DNA of 64,000 nucleotides from Catellatospora sp. IY07-71 (GCF_018326265.1 NZ_AP023360.1:2533501-2597500); one strand, 5' to 3'; shown: positions 8,854 through 17,458, counted from the stretch's first letter. Numbers and translations: made by a program. The notes: generated from the letters alone by a model not told the origin.

Positions 8854-8906
8854 AAGGAAGGGCACCTTCTTATCGTTTTCCGTATAAGAAGGTGCCCTTC
8901 TTAACG
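8854..8906. repeat. GGAAGGGCACCTTCTTA palindromic repeat, copy 1
   Basis: Two inverted units (AAGGAAGGGCACCTTCTTA and its complement) around the spacer ATCGTTTTCCGTA. It starts 5 nt after the ilvE stop and could fold into a stable hairpin in the transcript. Other copies: 10046, 21703, 25593, 40363. Confidence 0.85.
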
Positions 8907-9067
8907 TCCAGCGCCGAGTCCTCGGCGAGGTCCTTCGACAGCGCACCATCGGCCGCCATAGCAGATCACCGGTGCTGCCGGGGCGTCGTCCACAAGCGGC
9001 TCGTCGTCCACAGGCGCGGCCGTGGAGCGGTGGACCGTGTCACCCGCCGCCGACCACGCTGCGCCGC

Positions 9068-10081
9068 ATGACACACGAACTCAACGCCGCGCTGGACGAC
9101 ATCGCGCACCGGCAGCAGAGGCTGCTGACCCGTGCCCAGGTGCTTGCTGCCGGCCATACCGACATGTTCATCTACCGGCGGGTGCGCAGCGGCAGCTGGC
9201 AGCGGGTGCTGACCGGCGTCTACTGCGTCACCGGCGGCGTGCTCACCGACGAGCAGCGGCGCGTGGCCGCCACGCTCTACGCCGGGCCGTCGGCCCAGCT
9301 CACCGGGCCGTCCGCGCTCGCCTGGTACGGCTTCCGCACCCTGCCGCCCACGGACGACGTGCACCTGCTGGTGCCGCACGGGATGCGCTGCCGGTCGAAC
9401 GGGTTCGCGGTCGTCAAACGGGCGCTCACGCTCGATCCGCATGCCAGGCACACCCTGCTCTACCAGGTGGCCAGCCCCGCGCGGGCAGTGGTCGACGCGT
9501 GCCGGGACCTCAGGGAACTGCGGACCGTGCGGGCGGTCGTGGCCGAGGCCGTGCAACGGTTCCGTGTCCCGCCGCAGACGCTGGACGAGGAGGTGCGGCA
9601 GGCGGCTCGCAGCCGGACGGCAGTCGTGCGCAAGGCACTGGCGGAGATCGCCGAGGGCACGCGGTCCGCACCCGAGGCGCAGACCCGGACAGTGCTCGAA
9701 ACGAGCCCGCTCCTGGCCGGGCGGGTGCTGTGGAATCCGCAGCTGGCGGCCGACGACGGCCGTTCGCTGCCCACACCCGACGGTTACCTGCCCGAGGCGG
9801 GCCTGGCGATCGAGGTGGATTCGCGCGAGTTCCACCTGAGCCCGGAGGACTGGGCGCGGTCGTTGGAGCGGCACAACATTCTCGGCCGGTATGGCGTACA
9901 GGTACTGCATTTCACGCCCTCGTTCGTGGAGAGTCAGCCGGACGAGGTACGCCGCATCGTCGAATCCGCGGTGATGCTGAGGGAGGGGATCACGGTGGGT
10001 GTTCAAGTGACGTCGGACGGACGCACGCCGCTCTCTCAGCAGAGTGTTAAGAGGGTGCCCTTCTTATACGGAAAACGATAA
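9068..10081 (+). CDS. AbiEi-like N-terminal / DUF559-like nuclease-fold protein
   Basis: About 337 residues. Residues 1-60 resemble the AbiEi antitoxin winged-helix domain (LLTRAQVLAAGHTDMFIYRRVRSG, SWQRVLTGVY), followed by the common middle domain (LTGPSALAWYGF, VHLLVPHGM, SPARAVVDACR). The C-terminus has a Vsr/DUF559-like core: a glycine/proline-rich approach, then LAIEVDSREFHLSPEDW and LGRYGVQVLHFTP, with the acidic residues expected of a nuclease fold. Catalysis is not shown. Such proteins are common in actinobacterial chromosomes and usually lack an AbiEii toxin partner, as here. The last 12 residues (VKRVPFLYGKR region) and the TAA are encoded by a palindromic repeat, so the native C-terminus has been replaced. 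Confidence 0.75.
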   Translation: MTHELNAALDDIAHRQQRLLTRAQVLAAGHTDMFIYRRVRSGSWQRVLTGVYCVTGGVLTDEQRRVAATLYAGPSAQLTGPSALAWYGFRTLPPTDDVHLLVPHGMRCRSNGFAVVKRALTLDPHARHTLLYQVASPARAVVDACRDLRELRTVRAVVAEAVQRFRVPPQTLDEEVRQAARSRTAVVRKALAEIAEGTRSAPEAQTRTVLETSPLLAGRVLWNPQLAADDGRSLPTPDGYLPEAGLAIEVDSREFHLSPEDWARSLERHNILGRYGVQVLHFTPSFVESQPDEVRRIVESAVMLREGITVGVQVTSDGRTPLSQQSVKRVPFLYGKR

Positions 10082-10099
10082 GAAGGTGCCCTTCCTTTT
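10046..10099. repeat. GGAAGGGCACCTTCTTA palindromic repeat, copy 2 (supplies a stop codon)
   Basis: The same element as at 8854 in the opposite orientation: spacer TATACGGAAAACGAT between inverted units. It encodes the C-terminus and the TAA stop (10079-10081) of the AbiEi-like gene. Confidence 0.85.
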
Positions 10100-10367
10100 A
10101 GCGGGTCGGGCGGTGGGTGCTGGTGGGGCGGGAGCCTGCGGGGCGGGAGCCGTGCGGGCGTGCGCCCGAGGGCCGGGTGCCTGCCCAGCGAGCTGCGGCT
10201 GTCGATCGTATGACCCCGAATTGGGACTCGACGTGCGACAAGTGCCGTTCTAGGTTGTCAGGTGCCATGTCGGACCTCCTCGATACCTCTTTCAACGACC
10301 GCGCTGCCGGGCGGTCGCTGCCCGGCGTGTGTCGCCGGGTGGGGACGAGGGGTGATGGAGCCGCTGC
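10100..10367. other. Non-coding gap with a small hairpin
   Basis: No convincing gene. GCCGGGC (10306-10312) and GCCCGGC (10320-10326) form a short stem that could end the prim-pol transcript coming from the right. A 65-codon minus-strand frame here has no start signal or recognisable content. Confidence 0.35.
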
Positions 10368-11090
10368 TCAGACGGCGCGGCGCAGGGTCGGGGTGGGCTT
10401 GAGGCCGACCGGCCGGGTCAGCATCGGCGGGGCGAGGCGGCGGCGGGCGTTGACGGGCAGGTCCAGGAACGCGGCGTCGAGCGCGACCAGCGCCCGGACC
10501 AGCGCGAGCTGGAGCTCCTCCGGATCCGGCAGCCGCCAGTCGACCTGCTGCGGGGAGACCTGCCAGCGCACCGGGCCCTCGGGCAGCACGGTGGGCGGCG
10601 CCGGGATCCACGAGCCGAGCGAGTGGCGCACGATGTCCACCCGGTGGTCCAGTTCGGAGGCGAGCGTGCCGCCGGAGCGCATCAGGAACGTCCAGCGGCC
10701 GGCGGCGGTGACCGCGACAGGTCCGCGTACGCGTCCCGCTGAGGTGGCCCGGCCCGGCCCGGTCGGCGGGCCGCAGACCGCCCGCATGCCCAGCAGTGCG
10801 GGCACCTCGATCGCGTCGAAGGCGCGGCCGGCGGGCAGCAGCACCGCGTGCGGGCGCTCGCTCCACCAGTCGTCGAGCTGCGCGGTGGCGGTGCTCGACC
10901 GCAGCTCCCAGTCGTCGAGCAGCGGGTGGCAGCTGGTGGCGAGGCAGTCGGGGCGGTCGCAGGCCATCCGGCGGCCGTTGAAGAACCCGCCCGGGGTGAC
11001 CGCCCAGCCGTGGTCGGCGTACCGCTGCGCGGCGAGCCGCAGCCGACGTCGTGACAGGACTCTGCCGAACGGCGCCTGTGGCCACCGCAT
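10368..11090 (-). CDS. Stand-alone bifunctional DNA primase/polymerase (prim-pol) N-terminal domain protein
   Basis: 240 residues from ATG 11090, which has a GA-rich SD (AGAGGGGG) upstream. The N-terminus (AAQRYADHGWAVTPGGFF) and the region ELRSSTATAQLDDWWSERPHAVLLPAGRAFDAIEVPALLG resemble the prim-pol domain found at the N-terminus of replication proteins of actinobacterial plasmids; a Cys/His set (CDRPDCLATSCHP) lies between. There is no helicase part, so it is not a full replication protein. Whether the catalytic residues are complete cannot be settled by eye. It diverges from the XRE/TPR regulator, with a 231-bp shared control region. Confidence 0.65.
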   Translation of the reverse strand: MRWPQAPFGRVLSRRRLRLAAQRYADHGWAVTPGGFFNGRRMACDRPDCLATSCHPLLDDWELRSSTATAQLDDWWSERPHAVLLPAGRAFDAIEVPALLGMRAVCGPPTGPGRATSAGRVRGPVAVTAAGRWTFLMRSGGTLASELDHRVDIVRHSLGSWIPAPPTVLPEGPVRWQVSPQQVDWRLPDPEELQLALVRALVALDAAFLDLPVNARRRLAPPMLTRPVGLKPTPTLRRAV

Positions 11091-11169
11091 GAGCCCGACC
11101 CCCTCTTCCGGGTTACCCCCACCGACGTCATTAGATCGACATCTGCTGTTGCCGTCACCAATGCCGAAG

Positions 11170-11189
11170 GTTGTCGTTACATCGACAAC
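11170..11189. promoter_or_regulatory. Inverted repeat in the prim-pol/XRE divergent region
   Basis: GTTGTCG-TTACAT-CGACAAC, 7-bp perfect arms with a 6-bp spacer, in the relatively AT-rich divergent intergenic region. A related half-site, ATCGACATC, occurs near 11133. It is a plausible operator for the XRE protein encoded 130 bp away; not proven. Confidence 0.45.
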
Positions 11190-11321
11190 AGTCCAGTACG
11201 CAAACGCCTGAATGCATTGTCCAACTGCAACTTGCATCTGAAGATACGAGTGTCGGACCGGATATGGGCGCACAGACTGTGCGACTCGGTCAGACCGACC
11301 CGATGAGGGGAGGGCTGGGAG

Positions 11322-12548
11322 ATGGACGAGCTGCCGATCGGCCGCCGGGTGTCGTACTGGCGCAATCGCCGCAAGATGTCGCAGCAGGTCTTCGCCGACC
11401 GCCTGGGCAAATCGAAGAGCTGGGTGGACAAGGTCGAGCGCGGCGTACGCCGGCTGGACAAGTTCTCCGTCGTGTACGAGATCGCCGACGTGCTCCAGCT
11501 CGACGTCCAGCTGCTGCTGGGCAAGGACCCGGAGCGCCGGCCCGACAGCGTGAACTGCATCGACCAGATCGAGGTCGCCGAGATCCGCTCGGCGCTGGAG
11601 CGCTACGACCAGATCAGCGCGTTCTTCTACGCCGCGCCCGAGCCGCCGCCGATCGCGGAGATGCGCAAGGCGGCGCTGCACGCCTGGCAGACCTGGGAGC
11701 ACGGCCGGTACGGGGTGCTGGCCCGCGCGCTGCCGCGGTTGCTGCGCGACGCCCAGGCCGCCGACACCGCGTACGCCCACACCGACGACTCGCGCGAGGC
11801 CGCGCACCTGCTCGGGCAGGTCTACCAGCTGGCCTCCTCGGTGCTGCGCAAGCTCGGCGAGCTGGACCTGAGCTGGCTGGCCGCGGACCGCTCCATCGCC
11901 GTCTCGCAGCGGGCCGGCGACCAGCTGCTGGCGGGGGTGGCCACCACCCGGGTCGCGAACGCGCTGCGGGCGCTGGGCCGGCACCGGGCGGCGCTCGAGG
12001 TCAACGTGAACATCGCCAACCGGCTGTGCCCGACCGGCCCGGACACCACCGAGGACCGGCTGTCGGTGTACGGCTTCCTGCTGCTGCAGGGCGCGATGGC
12101 GGCCTCCTGCATCGGCGACAGCGCCACCATGCGCGACCTGCTGACCGGCGCCCAGGACGCGGCGGCGGGGCTCGGCGGCGACAAGAACCACTACTGGACC
12201 AGCTTCGGCCCGACGAACGTGCAGGTGCACCGGGCCGCGGCCGCGGTCGAGCTGGGCGAGGGCGGGCAGGCGATCGTCATCCACGAGAGCCTCGACCCGG
12301 CCGCGTTCAACGCGATGCTGCCCGAGCGCCGCGCCCACCACTACCTCGACATGGCGCGCGGCTTCGCCCAGGTGGGCGACGTGGAGCGGGCCGGGGAGAT
12401 GCTGCTGGAGGGCGACCTGCTGGCGCCCGCCGAGATCCGCTGCCGCCCGATCGCGCACGAGGTGCTCAGCGACGTGCTGCGCCGCACCCGCGGCACGCCG
12501 TCTTCGTCGCTGGCCGAGCTGGCCGAGCAGATGGGCGTGGGCGTGTGA
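11322..12548 (+). CDS. XRE-family transcriptional regulator with TPR-like C-terminus
   Basis: 408 residues. Helix-turn-helix at about 8-65 (GRRVSYWRNRRKMSQQVFADRLGKSKSW reads as helix-turn-recognition helix). The rest is a run of helical repeats typical of TPR regulators in Streptomyces and Micromonospora (HLLGQVYQLASSVLRKLGELDLSWLAADRSIAVS, RVANALRALGRHRAALEV and others), probably a ligand- or peptide-sensing domain. ATG 11322 follows GGGAG. It is divergent from the prim-pol gene, and its stop overlaps the next start as GTGA, so it heads a flavoprotein operon. Target genes unknown. Confidence 0.85.
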   Translation: MDELPIGRRVSYWRNRRKMSQQVFADRLGKSKSWVDKVERGVRRLDKFSVVYEIADVLQLDVQLLLGKDPERRPDSVNCIDQIEVAEIRSALERYDQISAFFYAAPEPPPIAEMRKAALHAWQTWEHGRYGVLARALPRLLRDAQAADTAYAHTDDSREAAHLLGQVYQLASSVLRKLGELDLSWLAADRSIAVSQRAGDQLLAGVATTRVANALRALGRHRAALEVNVNIANRLCPTGPDTTEDRLSVYGFLLLQGAMAASCIGDSATMRDLLTGAQDAAAGLGGDKNHYWTSFGPTNVQVHRAAAAVELGEGGQAIVIHESLDPAAFNAMLPERRAHHYLDMARGFAQVGDVERAGEMLLEGDLLAPAEIRCRPIAHEVLSDVLRRTRGTPSSSLAELAEQMGVGV

Positions 12549-13108
12549 CCGGCGCGCGACCCGGCGGCAGGCCGGTGCTGTATGCCCTGGCCTGCGGCTC
12601 GCCGGTCGCCCGCGACGTCGGCACGCTGGTGACGCTCGCCCGGGAGCGCGGGTTCGACGTGTGCGTCGTGGTCACGCCGGACGGCCGCAAGTTCGTGGAC
12701 GTGCCCTCGCTGGCGGCGCAGACCGGGCACCCGGTGCGCAGCGCGTACAAGAACCCGGGCGACCCGGACGTGCTGCCGTCGCCGGACGTGCTGGTCGTGG
12801 CCCCGGCCACGGTGAACACGGTCAACAAGTGGGGCGCGGGCATCGCCGACACGCTCGTGCTGGGCCTGCTCGTGGAGAGCCAGGGCAAGGGCCTGCCGAT
12901 CGTCGCGGTCCCGTACACCAACGACGCGATGGCGCGGCATCCCGCGTTCCAGGACAACATCACGCGCCTGCGCGGCTGGGGCATCGAGGTGCTGTACGGC
13001 GACGACGTGCTGAAACTGCCCGCGCCGGGGGAGGGCGACGCCTACCGCCACGAGTTCCCGTGGGAACTGGCGGTGCGGGCCGCCGCACGGCTCTGCCCGC
13101 CTGACTAG
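12545..13108 (+). CDS. Flavoprotein (HFCD family)
   Basis: About 187 residues, homologous to homo-oligomeric flavin-containing Cys decarboxylases (phosphopantothenoylcysteine decarboxylase type). Visible landmarks: LYALACGSPVARD, the flavin-binding segment VLVVAPATVNTVNKWGAGIADTL, and VAVPYTNDAMARHPAFQDNI. The family CoaC histidine is not evident near the N-terminus, so the activity may differ. It starts at GTG 12545, overlapping the stop of the XRE regulator, so the two are probably co-translated. Confidence 0.8.
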   Translation: MTGARPGGRPVLYALACGSPVARDVGTLVTLARERGFDVCVVVTPDGRKFVDVPSLAAQTGHPVRSAYKNPGDPDVLPSPDVLVVAPATVNTVNKWGAGIADTLVLGLLVESQGKGLPIVAVPYTNDAMARHPAFQDNITRLRGWGIEVLYGDDVLKLPAPGEGDAYRHEFPWELAVRAAARLCPPD

Positions 13109-13111
13109 TCT
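13106..13111 (+). promoter_or_regulatory. -10 box of leaderless promoter for the Nif3-like gene
   Basis: TAGTCT ends 6 nt before GTG 13118. Its first three bases are the stop codon of the preceding flavoprotein gene. Confidence 0.5.
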
Positions 13112-13117
13112 GATCGG

Positions 13118-13936
13118 GTGACCTGGACTGTCGCGTCGTTCACGCAGCTGCTGGAGGCCGAGTTCCCGCCCCGCTGGGCGGAGCCGTGGGACCGGGTGGG
13201 GCTGGTCACCGGCCGCCCCGAGCAGCCGGTGACCCGGGTGCTGGCGGTGGTGGACGTGCTGCCGCAGACCGTCGCGGAGACGCTGGACACCGGCGCCGAC
13301 CTGATCATCGCGCACCATCCGCTGCTGCTCAGCGGGGTGTCGTCGGTGGCGGCGACCACCTATCAGGGGCGCATCGTGCACGACCTGATCGGCAACGGGG
13401 TCGCGCTGTACGTCGCGCATACCAACGCCGACGTGGCCCGCCCGGGCGTGAGCGACGCCCTCGCCGACCTGCTCGGCCTGCTGGAGACCCGCCCGCTGCG
13501 GCCCACCGAGGAGGGCCGCGGGTCCGGTCGCGTCGGCCGGCTGCCCGCGCCGCTCACCCTCGGCGAGTTCGCGCACCTCGCGGCGACCGCGCTGCCCGTG
13601 GCGGGCTGGGGCGTACGCGTCGCCGGCGACCCCGCCCGGACGGTGTCCACGGTCGCGGTGTGCGGCGGGTCCGGCGACGAGTTCATCCCCGACGCGGTGG
13701 CCGCCGGGGCCGACGTCTACCTGACCGGCGACCTCAAGCACCACCGCACCATCGACCTGGTCGCCTCCGGTGGGCCCGCGCTGGTCGACGCCGGTCACTA
13801 CGCCACCGAGCGGCCGTGGCTGACACCGCTGGCCGCCTGGCTGCGTGCGCAGACGGGACTTGAGATCATCGTCTCCGACACGACCACCGATCCGTTCCGG
13901 TTCCACGCCTGCGCGACACTTGACCCTGTCGCCTGA
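13118..13936 (+). CDS. Nif3-like dinuclear metal centre protein
   Basis: 272 residues of the widely conserved NIF3/YbgI family, a toroidal hexamer with two metals per subunit; its biochemical role is debated (GTP cyclohydrolase-like in some reports). Metal ligands are visible: HHP in IIAHHPLLLSG, the His/Asp of YVAHTNADVARPGVSDALA, and the C-terminal DAGHYATERPW with H and E. The order Nif3-like, coiled-coil zinc ribbon, RNase H is the same as Rv2230c-Rv2229c-Rv2228c in M. tuberculosis. Confidence 0.92.
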   Translation: MTWTVASFTQLLEAEFPPRWAEPWDRVGLVTGRPEQPVTRVLAVVDVLPQTVAETLDTGADLIIAHHPLLLSGVSSVAATTYQGRIVHDLIGNGVALYVAHTNADVARPGVSDALADLLGLLETRPLRPTEEGRGSGRVGRLPAPLTLGEFAHLAATALPVAGWGVRVAGDPARTVSTVAVCGGSGDEFIPDAVAAGADVYLTGDLKHHRTIDLVASGGPALVDAGHYATERPWLTPLAAWLRAQTGLEIIVSDTTTDPFRFHACATLDPVA

Positions 13937-13983
13937 GCGCGCCGCCCACCACGCAGACAACCGCAGAGAGAAGGAGTGCCGAC

Positions 13984-14724
13984 GTGAAGGCCGACCCTAA
14001 GGACCAGCAGCGGTTGCTCGACCTGCAGGCCATCGACACGACGCTGCAGCAGCTGGCGCACCGCCGCAAGGTGCTGCCCGAGCTCGCCGAGTTGGACGTG
14101 CTGGGCAGGGCGATCGGCGTGCTCGAAGACGAGCGGGTGCGGGCCGAGGTCGAGGTCGACGACCTGGACCGCGACATCACCAAGCTGGAGCGCGAGGTCG
14201 ACTCCGTACGCCAGCGGCGCGCCAAGGACCAGCAGCGGCTCGACGACGGGCGGCTGCCCGCGCGCGAGCTGACCGCCCTGGAGCACGAGATCACCTCGCT
14301 GACCCGGCGGCAGACCGAGCTGGAGGACGCCGAGCTGGAGCTGATGGAGAAGCGCGAGACGGCGCAGAGCGCGCTGGACGGCGTGGACGAGAAGATCTCC
14401 ATCGCGCGCGAGAAGCGCATCGCGGCCGAGACCCGCCGTGACGAGGCGCTGACCGAGATCACCCGCGAGATCGAGTGGAAGCAGCAGGCCCGCCGCCCGC
14501 TCGCCGCCGACCTGCCGGGCGAGCTGGTCCAGCTGTACGAGAAGATCCGCGAGCAGTCCGGCGGCCTCGGCGCGGCCCTGGTGCAGCACGGCCGCTGCGG
14601 CGGCTGCCGCCTGGAGCTGTTCGGCGCCGACCGCAACCGGGTGAAGACGGCCCCGCCGGACGAGGTCGTGCGCTGCGAGGAGTGCCGCCGCATCATGGTC
14701 CGCACCGCCGAGTCGGGCCTGTGA
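13984..14724 (+). CDS. Coiled-coil zinc-ribbon protein (CT398 / Rv2229c family)
   Basis: 246 residues: a long antiparallel coiled coil (about 10-185, rich in Glu, Arg, Leu) followed by a zinc ribbon with two CxxC knuckles, CGGCRLEL and CEECRRIM. Proteins of this type resemble DksA in build and have been linked to secretion or transcription, but the role here is unknown. GTG 13984 has AAGGAG at 13971-13976. The stop overlaps the next start (GTGA at 14721-14724), coupling it to the RNase H-phosphatase. Confidence 0.88.
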   Translation: MKADPKDQQRLLDLQAIDTTLQQLAHRRKVLPELAELDVLGRAIGVLEDERVRAEVEVDDLDRDITKLEREVDSVRQRRAKDQQRLDDGRLPARELTALEHEITSLTRRQTELEDAELELMEKRETAQSALDGVDEKISIAREKRIAAETRRDEALTEITREIEWKQQARRPLAADLPGELVQLYEKIREQSGGLGAALVQHGRCGGCRLELFGADRNRVKTAPPDEVVRCEECRRIMVRTAESGL

Positions 14725-15920
14725 CCGTCGTGCGGGTCGTCATCGAGGCGGACGGGGGCGCCCGCGGCAACCCCGGCCCGGCCGGGTACGGCGCGGTCGT
14801 GCGCGATCCGGAGACCGGCGAGGTGCTCGCGGAGCGCAGTGCCGCGCTGGGCGTGACCACCAACAACGTCGCCGAGTACCGGGGGCTCATCGCCGGGCTG
14901 GAGGCCGCCGCCGAGCTGGGCGCGGCGCAGGTCGAGGCGCGCATGGACTCCAAGCTGGTGGTCGAGCAGATGTCCGGCCGCTGGCAGATCAAGCACCCGG
15001 GGCTGCGCCCGCTGGCCGCCGAGGTGGCCGCGCTGGTGCGCCGGTTCGACCGGGTGACGTACACCTGGATCCCGCGCGAGCGCAACCGCGCCGCCGACGC
15101 GCTGGCCAACGCGGCGATGGACGCCGCCGCGGCCCGGGGCGGCGGCGAGACCGTCATCGTCGCGACCATCACCGAGCACGTCGGCGCGGGTGTCAGCGAC
15201 GCGCCCGAACCGGCCGAGAGCGCGGCGACGAGCCGGTCCGCACGGGCGGAGACCGCCGCGGCAGGGCGGCCCCGGCGCGAGGACTGGGCGCCGCGTACGT
15301 CCCCGGCGACCCGGCTGGTGCTGGTGCGCCACGGTGAGACGCAGCTGACCGCGGAGAAGCGCTATTCGGGCCGGGGCGACGTGCCGCTGTCGGCGGCGGG
15401 GGAGAAGCAGGCCGCGGCCGCCGCCGGGCGCGTCGCCGCCATGCGCCCCGACCGCGTGATCACGTCGCCCCTGGCCCGCTGCCGGGCCACCGCGGCGGCG
15501 ATCGCGGAGGCGGCGGGCGGGGTGCCGGTGACGGTCGAGAAGGACCTCATCGAGTGCGACTTCGGCGCCTGGGAGGGGCTGACCTTCGGCGACGTGCGCG
15601 AGCGCTACCCGGCCGAGCTGGACGCGTGGCTTGCCTCGACGTCGGTCGCGCCGCCCAAGGGGGAGTCGTTCCAGCAGGTCGCCAAGCGGGTGCGCGGCGC
15701 GATGGGCAAGCTCCAGCAGGCGTACGAGGGCCAGACGGTCGTGATCGTCTCGCACGTCTCACCGATCAAGCTGATCCTGCGCGACGCGCTGGCCGCCGGG
15801 GACGCGTTCCTGTTCCGGCTGCTGCTCGATCCGACGGGCATCTCGGTCGTGGACGTGTGGCCGGACGGCGGCGTCTCGGTGCGGACCGTCAACGACACGT
15901 CCCACCTCGGCGAGAACTGA
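14721..15920 (+). CDS. Bifunctional RNase HI / acid phosphatase
   Basis: 399 residues in two domains. 1-145: RNase HI, with the catalytic acids in EADGGARGNPG, the Glu of NNVAEYRGL, the Asp of RMDSKLV and the Asp of RAADALAN; it cuts RNA in RNA-DNA hybrids. 145-200: an Ala-rich linker. 200-399: histidine-phosphatase (phosphoglycerate mutase-like) domain, with LVLVRHGET near 195, the arginine-containing SPLARCRAT, and VSHVSPIK. The same fusion, Rv2228c of M. tuberculosis, has RNase H and alpha-ribazole phosphatase-type activity. Starts at GTG 14721 inside the upstream stop. A perfect palindrome follows. Confidence 0.94.
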   Translation: MTVVRVVIEADGGARGNPGPAGYGAVVRDPETGEVLAERSAALGVTTNNVAEYRGLIAGLEAAAELGAAQVEARMDSKLVVEQMSGRWQIKHPGLRPLAAEVAALVRRFDRVTYTWIPRERNRAADALANAAMDAAAARGGGETVIVATITEHVGAGVSDAPEPAESAATSRSARAETAAAGRPRREDWAPRTSPATRLVLVRHGETQLTAEKRYSGRGDVPLSAAGEKQAAAAAGRVAAMRPDRVITSPLARCRATAAAIAEAAGGVPVTVEKDLIECDFGAWEGLTFGDVRERYPAELDAWLASTSVAPPKGESFQQVAKRVRGAMGKLQQAYEGQTVVIVSHVSPIKLILRDALAAGDAFLFRLLLDPTGISVVDVWPDGGVSVRTVNDTSHLGEN

Positions 15921-15944
15921 GCCGCCGGGTAGGTGTTTCGCGGT

Positions 15945-15986
15945 GCTACAACTTCTGGGTTGTACCCACAACCCAGAAGTTGTAGC
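15945..15986. terminator. Perfect 19-bp palindrome between convergent genes
   Basis: GCTACAACTTCTGGGTTGT at 15945-15963 and its exact complement at 15968-15986, loop ACCC. The arms are notably AT-richer than the region. It lies midway between two converging genes and can act as a bidirectional terminator. Single copy in the window. Confidence 0.7.
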
Positions 15987-16003
15987 CCACGGACGAGTAC
16001 CGA

Positions 16004-17407
16004 TCAGGCGAGGGTGAAGCGGACCAGGCGTTTGGCGGTGTCGGCCTGGGTGAGGCGGACCGTGACGCGATCGCCGGCGGTGAGGTCACCGTCGCAGCGG
16101 GCGCGCACGGCGGGCTCGTCGAGGGCGACCGTGCCGCCGGGTTTGCCGTGGTTGGTGTCGAGCACCACGGCGGGGAAGGTCTCGCCGACGCGGCCCGCCA
16201 GCACCGTGGCCTCGACCAGGTCCACCGCGCCGCGCTCGGCGGCGGAGGCGACCCGGTCCGTGCCGGACATCACCGCGGGCAGCTCCGGCAGCGCCGCGGC
16301 GGCCCACGCGGGCACCTCCCGGCCCTCGTGCAGGGCGAGGCAGACCTCGGTGACGTAGCGGTCGGCAAGCCGCCGCAGCGGAGCCGTGACATGGGCGTAC
16401 GCGTCCGCGACCGCGCTGTGCAGCGGCTGCTCCGGCACCTCGCCCGCGAACGCCGTGTAACCGGCGCCGCGCAGCAGCTCGGCGGCCTCGTCGACGAACG
16501 CGGCGGCCTTGGGCTGGGCCGGGTCGAGCGCGGCCAGCACCTGGCCGACCGTCGCGCCGTCCGGCCAGCTCACGCCCAGGCCGCGGGCGGCGACGCGCAG
16601 CCGGTCCACCGCCTCCGGGTCCGGCGGGGGCATGGTGCGCAGCATGCCGATCTTCCCGGCGAGCATGATGCCCGCCGCCGCCCGGCCCGTGAGCAGCGAG
16701 ATCTGCGCGTTCCACTCCTCGGCGGGCAGCGGGGCGCGCAGGCTCAGCCGCCAGCTGCCGTCGTGCGGCTCGATCTCCTGGTCGGGCATGGGCAGGTTGA
16801 TCGCGCCCCGCTCCAGCCCCCGCGCGATGAGCAGCCGGCCCAGCTCGGGCAGCAGCGCGATCGCCTCGGTGAGCCGCCCGGCGTCCACATCGGCCTGCAC
16901 ACCCTCGTAGGCGAGCTTGGCGCGGCTGCGTACGCGGGCCCGCTCCAGGTGGACCGCGACGGTGTCGCCCTCGGCGGAGACGTCGATCGTCCACACGACG
17001 GCGGCCCGGTCCACGCCGGGCAGCAGGCTCACCGCGCCCTCGCTGAGCACCGCCGGATGCAGCGGCACCTTGCCGTCGGGCAGGTACACCGTCTGGCCGC
17101 GGCGCCAGGTCTCGGCCTCCAGCGGGCTGTCCGGGGCGACGTACGACGCGACGTCGGCGATCGCGTAGTGCACCCGGTAGCCGCCTTCCCGGCGGAACAG
17201 GCACACGGCCTGGTCCAGGTCGCGCGAGCCGGGTGGGTCGATGGTGACGAAGGGCAGGTCGGTGCGGTCGACATCGGGCAGCTTGACCTCGACGGCGGCC
17301 GCCTCGGCCTGCGCCTGCGCCGCGGGCGGGAAGCCTTCCGGCAGCTCCAGCTCGCGGCGCAGGGCGGCGAAGTCGATGGCCTCGACGAGTAGTCGGCGGT
17401 ATGCCAT
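16004..17407 (-). CDS. RNB-domain ribonuclease (RNase II/R family, short form)
   Basis: 467 residues. The RNB catalytic stretch is DPPGSRDLDQAV near residue 57, with the Asp residues that bind Mg2+ for processive 3'-5' RNA hydrolysis. Further family motifs are YAIADVASYV, YLPDGKVPLHPAVLSEGAVSLL and YAHVTAPLRRLADRYV. There are no N-terminal cold-shock domains, and only a short S1-like end (VTVRLTQADTAKRLVRFTLA), so it is much shorter than RNase R. This compact form is typical of actinobacteria. ATG 17407. Confidence 0.9.
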   Translation of the reverse strand: MAYRRLLVEAIDFAALRRELELPEGFPPAAQAQAEAAAVEVKLPDVDRTDLPFVTIDPPGSRDLDQAVCLFRREGGYRVHYAIADVASYVAPDSPLEAETWRRGQTVYLPDGKVPLHPAVLSEGAVSLLPGVDRAAVVWTIDVSAEGDTVAVHLERARVRSRAKLAYEGVQADVDAGRLTEAIALLPELGRLLIARGLERGAINLPMPDQEIEPHDGSWRLSLRAPLPAEEWNAQISLLTGRAAAGIMLAGKIGMLRTMPPPDPEAVDRLRVAARGLGVSWPDGATVGQVLAALDPAQPKAAAFVDEAAELLRGAGYTAFAGEVPEQPLHSAVADAYAHVTAPLRRLADRYVTEVCLALHEGREVPAWAAAALPELPAVMSGTDRVASAAERGAVDLVEATVLAGRVGETFPAVVLDTNHGKPGGTVALDEPAVRARCDGDLTAGDRVTVRLTQADTAKRLVRFTLA

Positions 17408-17458
17408 TGGTCATTCTTACCAGGCGCCCGCCTGCCACGGCGGGGCCCGTACGGACGC

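Noticed and set aside
10098-10295. 65-codon minus-strand frame after the AbiEi-like gene
   Set aside because: No SD, no -10 box near the start, Ser/Arg/Pro-rich tail typical of shadow frames.
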